This document shows, in pieces, positions 54,986 to 64,000 of a stretch of 64,000 nt of DNA; the stretch's first letter is position 1, and each line of letters opens with the position of its first letter. A program made the position numbers and the translations under genes. The notes beneath the pieces were generated by a model. The model searched no databases and was not told the DNA's origin. It worked only from the letters and a program-made list of their open reading frames with translations. The stretch comes from Thermothielavioides terrestris NRRL 8126 (Eukaryota > Ascomycota > Sordariomycetes > Sordariales > Chaetomiaceae): positions 7,164,001-7,228,000 of the forward strand of contig NC_016458.1 of NCBI RefSeq assembly GCF_000226115.1. Reading direction: 5' to 3'.

Positions 54986-57170
54986 TCTTTTTAAAGGCTA
55001 CCTATACTAATGCCCTAAGGTCCTTGATTAGGTCGCTACTAAGGAGGCGCTCCTAGTCTATTTTATCTATAGAGGCATCAACAAACCTTTATATTATAGT
55101 CGCTTATAGCGTAGTAATCTCTATAATCTTAGCTTCAATATCCTACTAGGTTGATATATTGTTAAGATCTTCTATAAATGTTGTTAACGGACCTAAAGTA
55201 GCTTAGTAGTCCTTTAGTTGAAGGGGTAGAACAGTGCTAGGTACTAGGAATATACTCTATAGCTATCGTCTAAGGTCGCCTATAAGGTCTTATAAAGGCA
55301 GTGTACCATTTAACTGTCTATCTAATAGGAGTCCTACGACTCTATAGTAGTATACCTAGTAGGCTATATCCTTCTTTGACTAGGGTACAAAGATAATTTA
55401 GATAGCGGTAATCACTCCTTTTTTACTCTAGTTAAAGAGCTAGGCTTCCCTAAATGCTATTGAGTACGTAGTTAGGATCCTAAGTTCTACGTCGTTAAAA
55501 TGGTTATAGAGATATATAGGTAGATTATTAAGTCTAAGAACATTGGGCGTAAATACGTTGTTGGCCTAGAGGACTTCGATTACTTTATCTTCGTTGTACT
55601 CCAAGATTATAGGCTATATAGGCTCTTTGGTTAGAGACAGTAGGTCTAGAGGGAGCTTATACGTTTTACCATTATTCTATAGTAGTAAGGAGACTATCTT
55701 AGTGTAAAGTAGATAATCCTTAAAGGTACTAAGAGCTAGCCTATAAGTTCTTAACTATAAGTACAATATACATTACTATACAACTATTTTACTATCTCCC
55801 TAGTATAGCTAAAGCTAGGGTAGCCTAAACTACGTCTATCCGTCTAGAAGGTAGGGCTAGAGTTCTTAAAGAAAGGCCTATATAAACTCGAGGACGAACT
55901 ATCTATACTCCTATTCTAAACTTTGCTAAAGGTAATAGACGATAACCTCCTTATATAGCTACGTCTAAAGGAACCTATAGATAGACTAAAAGGCAATCTA
56001 GACCTCTAATAAGATATTAGTATATATCTCTAAGCTCTTAAATAGGGAGTTGAAGTAGTAGAGCTAACCTCCAACTTAATTGAAGATCGCGACTACCTAA
56101 TGCCTTTCGCCAACGAAGTAAAGGAAGACCTAAAAATGGCAATTGTTGGCAATAACCCTTTGGTTAGACTAGTAGAACTCCTTTAGTATAGGACTATAGT
56201 CCGAGACTAGCTATAGGTAGATCTAAAGACAATCTTTATAAAAGTAAAAGAAAAACTATATAATGTCTAAGATCGTCCTATAATCTAGCTATTCTTTACT
56301 AAGTAATATATCTTCTATATTGAAGAGCGAAATACCTATATCTATAAAATAGATATCGAAAAACCGATCTATTAGGGACCTTTCCTCTAGCTAGTCTAGG
56401 AATAGGTACTTTACGATCTTAGGGTTTGTATTAAGCTGAGGGCTTAGGATCTAATTAGGTTGTCGGTTAATTATATCTTATAGGTACTTCTTCAAAGTCT
56501 ACGAAAATAGGAAAAGCTTAGGGCTAGTCTTACCTAGGTAGCCTAGCATCTTCAAGCCTAGCTCTTACTATATAAGGGAGGTATAATGCTACGTCTAATC
56601 GCTATCGCTAGTAGGCCTCTATAAACCTTGTAGTATATAAAACTTAAGCTCTCTAAGTAGCTACTTCTATCCTAGGTTGGTAGTTATATCGGCTTAGGGC
56701 TATATAGGCCTTACGAAATTAGGAATCTTATAATAGCCTATAGCGATACTTACAATAGTATACGAAAAATTAGCTTATAAGAAAAGTCACTCTCTAGGTA
56801 AAAAGTTCTAGACCAATTAAAACGATTGTAAGAAAATTAGAGTATAATAGGCGAGGTAGAAGAAATAGTTGATTATAAACGAATTAGTAAAAGGATTAAG
56901 AAAAAGGGGTAGGTAAGCCTTCGAAGGTAGGAGGGCTACTTAGCTCTTTTCTAAACTAGGTAAAAGAAAACGAATAAGGCTTATAGCGTCTACTAATTAG
57001 CTAGAAATAAGTATTCGCCTTCTAAATTCTTAAGGCCTTCCTCTCTTCTTTACTATCCTAGAACTATTTTCTTCTTCTAACCTTCTTACTACTTTATTCT
57101 AATGCCCTCCTCTCTCTAGTCGAATCGGATTCTTAGTTAGGTCTTCTATTTCCCTTTCGAATTCGTATAT
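54986..57170. other. RIP-degraded sequence, unassigned
   Basis: AT-rich, stop-laden in all frames. I see no conserved motif; probably more retroelement sequence. Confidence 0.4.
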
Positions 57171-57179
57171 AGCTCCTAT

Positions 57180-58300
57180 ATATGAATTTACAACCTAGAA
57201 ACTATAATACTAAGCAACTAACGTACCTATAATACGTTGTAGGAAATCACTAATAAAGCGAGCGACTAGAGGCTACTACTATATAGGATTATAAACCGTT
57301 AGATCAATCTCTCGCTAGTACTGAAAATAACGATCTTTATAGCCTAGAAGTATATCTAGGTAGTCTAAAGCAAGATAAGGGATCTGCTAATACCGAAAGA
57401 TAAGCGCTATACTAATAAGTATACTATAATCTTAGTTGAATATAAGGCTATTTACAGTATAATTAAGATCTATCGACTAAACATTAGATTACTATATATC
57501 CAATAGGTCTTACTAAGTAATTAGCAAGATTAACGTAGAATATAGCGATCGGTTTATATCGACGATAGGCTAGTTGATATAGTTAAGTAGTACTATAATA
57601 CCTAGGTCCTTCGTCTAGTGTTTATAAAGCATTATAATAGTAGACTACTTAGGCATTAAATATATTATCTTACTATACATCTAAACTAAGTATCAATGCT
57701 TTTGATCTAGGTATAGGGTTATAAGTAAGTACTACGCTTCCTTTTTGTATTTACCCTCTAAGTAGAGGAAGACTAATACTCTTATAGCAATAAGGTGCTT
57801 TGTTATAGCTACGAACTATCGTATTGGCATTTAATAACTCTTTTCAATAAGGATAGGGACGTCTATATAACTTAGCCCTTTAATAGCTATGCTTTTCTTA
57901 CTCTTCTCTTTAGCAATAAGTACGCCAACTGTATCTAGTTAGAGAAGGAGTACACTTAGACTCGTATTTATAAGAATGATTAGAAGTACCTAGCTTAGGA
58001 CTTGATCTTATAGAACTATCTTCTATATAATCCGAAGAACGATCCTAGGTTGAAGCTATACCTAGAAGAGGTAGGCCAAGAGTGGTTTGTCCTACTAGAG
58101 GTTACTATCAAAGAACAAATAGTACGGTACTAGGCTAACTATAAGAGCTTACGTTACTAAGGGACAGAGAAAACGGATAGGGACGGGCAAGGGGTAGGAC
58201 ATAGTCTAGGAGCTTAGCCTATAGACAGTAGATCGAGAGACTATATATCCTAATTATAGATTTTTCTTAGCCTTGACTTTAGCTCTAAGAAACTTAGTCC
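57180..58300 (+). pseudogene. Plus-strand coding remnant of unknown family
   Basis: One plus frame keeps a protein-like composition between TAG/TAA codons, for example DKRYTNKYTIILVEYKAIYS and YNPKNDPRLKLYLEEVGQEW followed by FVLLEVTIKEQIVRY. It then runs into a Lys/Arg/Gln-rich end. It is opposite in strand to both gypsy elements and shows none of their motifs. It could be a captured host gene or the body of another transposon. Confidence 0.4.
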
Positions 58301-59290
58301 TATATAATAGAAACTATCTATCTAGAGGGCAAAAGTGAAAAATAAAAGGTAAGAACGACTATAAAGCCTCTAAGAGTAGGGCCGCCCTCTAGAAAAAAAA
58401 CTTAGGTACTAGCGAAAAAGAATAAGGTCCTAAAGGTTAAAAACGAACGAAAGACAATAGATAGACAAAGACTAAGTAAGATATAGCTAATAGAGATATT
58501 ACTAGCGAGTAGGAGGCTAATATAATAATAGATATTAGGAAGGAAATATAGCTAAACGCTAATAAAACTATCGAAAGTAGTAGCTTCTACGCCCTCCCCC
58601 CTTTCTAGAATATATGTCCTTATATATCTAGAGGGCCAATGTTAAAAACTAGGTAGTTTTCTATAAGGGATTTCGACGATAAGCTCCTAATAAGGTCGCT
58701 CTTTCTTTACCCCCTTTGTAGTCGAGCGAGTCTAGCTAGCCTAAAGCGCTATAGTACAACTAGGGGTTTCCTCCTTAAGGACCTCCTCCTCTATTATAGT
58801 CGTAGCGTCCTTAGCGACTATTTATACAATTTCCTCCCTCGGTAGGCCGTTGCTATAAGCGTAATAAAGATCGCTAAAGCAGTGCTATCGACCAATTAAA
58901 GCGCTATATAGTTCACTACTATAAGGAAGCTCGACCAGTTGACTACTATTGGAAGTCTTAGCCAATTAATAGGGGTAACAACCTATAGTCTAGTCGCTAA
59001 TATTCTAGTTGTCTTTAGCGATACTAGACCCCCCTTCGCTATCCTCGTAGAGCCTTAAGCAACTATCGAGGCAGTAGCGTTCTCCTTAGAAGTATCTAGT
59101 ATATATCTTCTCGTTGTAGAGCACTAAGGTAGCTAAGTCTTAGCTAGTGCTAAGGCTAGGATTAGCTCCCCTGTTATTCTATACTTTGTTATAGCAACTA
59201 TCGAAGCGATAGCCTTCGTCGAGGTAGCCGTCGTCGCAACGACTATTGTAGTAGCGTTTATCGTCGTTACGCCCCTCTAAGTAGAGGAAC
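58301..59290. other. RIP-degraded sequence, unassigned
   Basis: Continues the AT-rich block; GCTATAG and TCGCTAA words, no motif recognised. Confidence 0.35.
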
Positions 59291-59299
59291 AAGTTTATA

Positions 59300-62200
59300 T
59301 TATCCGCTTCTAGCTAAACGTTATCTAGCTTAAAGAACTTCTTTATACGATTTAGAGAATATAGCGTCTAGATAGGTATATCGTCCAAAGTCTCTAGGAA
59401 GTAAGTGTCTTAGTCTTTAATTATCTAAATATAGAATAGGCTAAACTAATAGTACTCTAGCTTCTAGACTAAGCTTATATCTAGCTATTAAACGTTATTA
59501 TAGACGAGGACAAGGTCGTCGACAAATATTACTACGTTTTCTAGGTAAAATTTATATTTATAAGCCTTATTATAGCGTTTAGCTATCTTCTTATAGGCTA
59601 TAGTAACCCGTTTAGTAGCAATCTTGTAATTATACTCTATTTCCTAGAGGATATAAGTACAAAGGGCAATAAGCTTAGCGTAGACCTTCGTAGGATTTTC
59701 TTCCTTTGACTAGGCGTAGATAGAGTCCTAGATAAGAATTCGCTATATAGGAACATTAAACTCAACTAGACTAATAGGCTTATAATTGTAAGTAAGAAAG
59801 AAAGGAGATATTCTATAAAAGCCTTTGATAGTTGTACGATCTATATATAAGATATATAGAAGGAGCTCCCTCTACCTCTTTCCTATACTATTAGTCATCT
59901 TTATAAATAAGGTGGCAATTGGGATATAGCTAGCCTTATTTATACTATTTATATACGAATTGTATAGCGAGATGATAACTCTTTTAATGCCTAGTTTACA
60001 AAGAATCTCCTTAACTTCGCCTTTGAACTTAGAGCCTCTATCGACAACTATAACTATAGGGTAACCCTAGCGACAAAGGATATACTACGAAATGAAGGAC
60101 TTAATAGACTCGGAGGACTTGTTTAGTAGGATCTTAGCCTCGATGTATCCTATAAGATCGTCGCGAGCCTCGACGAGAAAACACTTCTTCTCCCTATAGC
60201 TAGACAGTATATATTAGATATCGAAGTACTATTTAGCAAAAGGAAAAGGCGGAGGCGTTATCCAACTTGCTACTTCCTTAAACCTCTAGGCATTGTACAC
60301 TTAATATAGGGTATAAGCCTAAATCTAGTTCGCTATATCCTTATATATACTATACTAGTAGTAGTAGTTCGTTACTCGTCGGTATATTAGCTCCCTCCTA
60401 TAATAGCTAACCTCATTGTAACACTAGTCGAAGATTAAATGCTTCTCTTTAGAGGTATTAACAATGCGCCTATAACACTATATATAATTTATACTTTAGA
60501 GGAAAAGATAACGATCCTCGACAAAGTACTTCAACGCTTCCTTTTTAAGCTAACGTCGCTTCTAGTATAGACTATAGCTAAGTGGAGCTTCCATTGTCAA
60601 TAGGAAGTAGATAATATTCTAAGAACGCTAGGAGTAACTATCCTAAAGACAGATAGGTTCTAGCTTCCCCTCCGAATACAAAGTCTCTTCGCCTATATAG
60701 TTAATAAAGATTTAAACGTCGACCTAGTCGTCGATATCCTCCTCTAACTCCTTCTCTATATAGTCAAAGGGCCTAGGCGGCTTATAGAATAATGTATCGG
60801 CTACAATGTTTTTAGGACCTAGGATATACTTGACTTCGAAGTCGAATAGACGGATCTAGGTAATCTAGCGTATTATAAGAGTACCTAGAATATCGCTTAT
60901 AGCACCATTGAGCTAATAGACTAGAACCAGAGTATCGGTCTCTATAGTAAAATGTACGCTAAAGAGGTAGCAACGAAAACGCTTTAAAAGGAAGAGTAGC
61001 CCTCTTAGCTCTCTTTTTATAGCATTATACCGCTTCTCTGCCTTTGACTAGATACCGCTCTTAAACTTATATAGGTGTCTCTTACTATTAGGACCAATCT
61101 GCTTAAGTATACCTCCTTAGCCGGGGATACTAACGTTGTAAACTAGGAAGATTATACTATACTATAGATCGCTATAGACGAGCGTCGTAAAGACTAGAGT
61201 AGTAGTGATTTTCTCCTTTAGCTCGTCTATTGCCTTCTACTTAGTAGGCCCCTAAGTCTATTTAGTGTCTTTCTTTATTAGGGCGTAAAGAGGAATCGTA
61301 ATAATCGTAAAGCCCTTAATCTAGATCTAGTAGTATCCAACTATTCTAACAAAGGTATATACCTCCTTAACGTTAGAACAAGTCTTCTACTCCTTTATCT
61401 TAATCACCTTCGTTTCCTTAGGAAGGCGCCTATTAGGTATATAAAGATAACTAAGTAGAACCGCTTTTAGCTACGCCTACTTTAACTTCATTATAGCGAT
61501 AGTTATACCTACTAGCTCTATATTTAGTAATACTATATCGATATTCTTAAGATACTCAACAATAAATTTATAATATCCCCCTCTATCTAGATAGCTATTA
61601 TAATTAGATTAAGGACCTTTCACTACAATATCGTCTAGGTAGACTCGATAGATATTTAGGATAAAGTCACTAAAGATTATTATTATAGCCCACTAGAACT
61701 AGGTAACGGAATTTGTATCTCCTATTGGTAATGTATATATATAGAAGAGACTAATGGGCGTCGAAAAGGTTGTTAAATCGCAGCTCTACTTATTGAGATT
61801 GACCTAGTTATAACTAGAGAAGAGATCTAGGAGAGACATTAGCTTATAGCTACCGAAGTCCTTATTAAATTCCTTTGTAGTAAGCGAAATAAAAGCGTTG
61901 TAGATCGTTATAGCATTAGCCTTTTAAATATCATTGATAAGCTATAATCTACCGTCCTTCTTAAGAATAAGGAACTAGTTATTACAGTAGCTCGTATAAT
62001 TGTACTCGATAATCCTATATATCTACCTCTCTCTAAGTAGATCAATAACCTTTACTATTAGCGGCTTTAGAATTGGAATAGACTTGCTCTACTAGGCCTT
62101 ATATAAGATAGTCTTAATATATTAAGGCAGGACAATATCCTTATAGATACGCTTATACTTAGTGAAATCCTATATAAACGTAGCTTTCTAGTTTTATAAG

Positions 62201-63300
62201 ATCTTAGTAAACATCTCCTTTTCTAGCTTATTAAGGAAACTATCTATAGTAGTAAGTATCGCTTAAAGGCGCTTCTTAGTAAGCCTTAAGCTTAGTTTAA
62301 GATCTGAGAAACGAAGGACTATAAGATCGTCTTATTCCTTCTTAAACTATATCTTTGCTTTAGCCTTTATAAGCCGCTTCTCCTACTATAATAGGTCTCC
62401 CTCTAGCATAGAGCTATCTAATAGAGCTAAATCGACTAGCTGAACTTTATTTACAATATTCTTCTAGAGTATAAACGTCTTTAAAATATATCTAACTTTG
62501 TACTCAAATCCCTACCTTAGTCTCCGGTTAGAAAAGGGGTTTCTGACTAAGGTCCTCCTCTTCCCTTCTAAATAGGATAATAATTCGATCTTCGTCCATC
62601 TAGACGGAGAAGATAAAGAATAAGAACGTACAATGTGAAAAAGAGTATTAAAGAGTAGTATATAGGACTTCTATAAAACGAAATAAAAAACCGCTTTACC
62701 TATATTATCGTCGAGGAAACCAAGGGCAGTCTCGCCTTCCTCTATCTCTACCTAGTTAAAGATTCTTTTAAAACTCTTTATTAATCCCTAGAATTGCTTT
62801 TAGATAGCTAGTTACATCAAAGATAATAGGCGATTCCACTAGGCAATCTTCTTAGAAACGACGTACACCTAGACTATCTTTCCTTCTATAAGTAGATTAG
62901 TAGTAATTAGATTACTATTATAGTAATCGAAGGTTAAAGCAATATCTTTGATAAACAATATACCGAGGATTGCTTTATATTCGCTAGTAGTGTCCTTAGT
63001 TACAAAGAAATAAAGGTTGATACCAACTCCACCTAGGTAAAGAGTAACCTAGGTCTCTCTAAGGAATAGTACTAAGCTATAAAGACCCTTTGAGACGACC
63101 TTAGTAGGCTAGTACAGTAGTATATACTTCTCGACAACGCTTATCGAGATATAGTTATACTTCGAACTAGAGTCGATTAGGGCGAGATACTTATTATAAT
63201 GACCTTTCTTAAACTAGATATATAGAGTAGGAAACGACTATACTCTTATTATCGTACTAAGTTCTATATACTACGAGACTAAAAGCGTTGAGATAGACTT
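59300..63300 (-). mobile_element. Ty3/gypsy pol remnant 2 (protease, RT, RNase H, integrase)
   Basis: Minus strand, read through stops. Aspartic protease around 63200-62880 with ALIDSSSKYNYISISVVEKY (the DSG triad reads DSS) and AILGILFIKDIALTFDYY. Reverse transcriptase around 62080-61480: FLILKKDGRL, FNKDFGSYKLMSLLDLFSSY, PIGDTNSVT and the catalytic YLDDIVVKGP. RNase H follows in the 61300-60800 area (weak). Integrase around 60300-59700: DDLIGYIEAKILLNKSSES, GYPIVIVVDRGSKFKGEVKE, GIKRVIISLYNSYINSINKA, YILYIDRTTIKGFYRISPFF, then the C-terminal beta region SLVWKLEYYQ and DTYFLETLDDIPI. It belongs to a different gypsy lineage from element 1, whose RT box and integrase tail are unlike it. Confidence 0.82.
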
Positions 63301-64000
63301 CTAAAGTAAAGTATAGATATAATCGTCAATATCCCTAAATAGACCTTTATAAATCTAACGCTCCTAGAGGCTTCTTATATAGATGCCCTATATATCGTCC
63401 TTAGTAACTCCGAAGATCGCTAGAACCATCTTGGTCTAGCTAGAGCGAAGGCTATTAAATGTATTTATATTAGTATATAGAGCCTATATATAGACCCCTA
63501 TATCTTTCGGTATAGTAGCTAGTCCATTAGGCTTAGGAACATTAGACCTCTTATAGTCGATAACCTCGATATTAGCGAAAATGCCCTATAGATATATAAT
63601 TAGAGTGTCTTTGTACTTAGGCGAGATATAGACTAAGTCGTTAAAGGTTAGACCGATCTTTGCCTTTATTACAATATAGATTATATCCTTTATATATAGA
63701 GGCAACGTAGCAACCTTTAGCGTAAGCGGCTTAGACTATAGCTCTTCTTTCTTTATATAGTTCGCTATAGCTAGGTTCTTAAGGATAGTTATATAAGGAG
63801 GCTTCGCTAAAGGTATAGAAGTGCCGCCTATCTAGATATCGTCTTCCCTTTCGTCCTTAGCGAACCGACGCTTAGTAGACGATACACCTTGAAGTATAGT
63901 CTCCGCTTCCTCGTCCACTTCCTCCTTAGCTTCCCTTTTAGTCTAGTTAGAGAGAGGAAGAGGCAGTTAGCGGAATTCGTTAGCCTTTAGCGTAGGTCGT
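63301..64000 (-). pseudogene. Probable gag region of gypsy element 2, cut by the window end
   Basis: Lies 5' of the protease in the element's sense, AT-rich with RIP-like stops. No zinc knuckle could be read. The element continues beyond the window. Confidence 0.4.

Larger units (their letters stand above)
48300..64000. repeat. AT-rich RIP-degenerated retrotransposon block
   Basis: From about 48.3 kb to the window end the sequence is dominated by TA-containing words (CTATAG, TATATA, CTAGG, TAGTA). CpA and TpG are scarce while CpG survives and TpA is very frequent, the mark of C-to-T change at CpA on both strands (RIP). Reading frames are full of TAG/TAA at positions where Gln or Trp codons would be expected. 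No functional gene seen; such blocks are usually H3K9-methylated and DNA-methylated heterochromatin. Confidence 0.9.

Noticed and set aside
59440..59560. FVDDLVL-like string read as a Ty1/copia reverse transcriptase box
   Set aside because: The surrounding frame is the C-terminal part of a gypsy integrase; the RT box of this element (YLDDIVV) lies about 2 kb upstream in its sense.

Overview
The window is nuclear DNA of a filamentous ascomycete, most likely a Sordariomycete of the Sordariales/Chaetomiaceae type (an inference from gene content, no name can be proved here). The signs are GC-rich coding exons, short introns of about 50-140 bases with GTRNGT donors and CTAAC/CTGAC branch sites, genes on both strands without operons, and a 15.7-kb AT-rich block with the signature of repeat-induced point mutation (RIP).

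Bases 1-23,300 form a compact euchromatic stretch: an Arg-rich single-pass membrane protein (-), TSC1/hamartin (-), a DJ-1/PfpI-family protein (+), mitochondrial ribosomal protein uL23m (+), a METTL4-like MT-A70 methyltransferase (-), a mitochondrial CoA carrier of the Leu5 type (+), a 4HBT thioesterase-like protein (+), a PHD-ORC4 protein (+), a DUF7053-type protein (+), a small His-rich secreted protein with a likely GPI signal (-) and an FlbA-type RGS protein (-). Bases 23,254-29,691 hold no gene I can support but do hold a 393-bp inverted-repeat transposon (MITE-like) carrying a degenerate telomeric array. Bases 29,692-36,801 hold an uncertain acidic/basic repeat protein (+), CDC73 of the Paf1 complex (-), bystin/ENP1 (-, seven exons) and HGH1 (+); the last two are head to head over 372 bp and both serve translation. 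A gene-poor stretch follows with a 12-bp minisatellite, then a PHO84-type phosphate permease (+, 39.5-41.4 kb) and a large Zn2Cys6 transcription factor (-, 43.5-46.8 kb).

From about 48.3 kb to the end the sequence changes abruptly: CpA/TpG become rare, TpA dominates, and no long reading frame survives. It is a graveyard of LTR retrotransposons. Two separate Ty3/gypsy pol regions, both on the minus strand, can be read through the stop codons (49.9-53.2 kb with reverse transcriptase, integrase and chromodomain; 59.3-63.3 kb with protease, reverse transcriptase, RNase H and integrase). Plus-strand coding remnants at 49.2-49.4 and 57.2-58.3 kb are unassigned. The left border carries TTAGGG-like repeats and a cluster of perfect hairpins.

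The genes are housekeeping and signalling functions rather than a cluster: growth control (TSC1, FlbA, PHO84), replication (ORC4), transcription (CDC73, Zn2Cys6 factor), ribosome/translation (ENP1, HGH1, uL23m) and mitochondrial metabolism (Leu5). All splice models below were built by hand from frame, splice signals and family resemblance; each multi-exon model keeps frame exactly.
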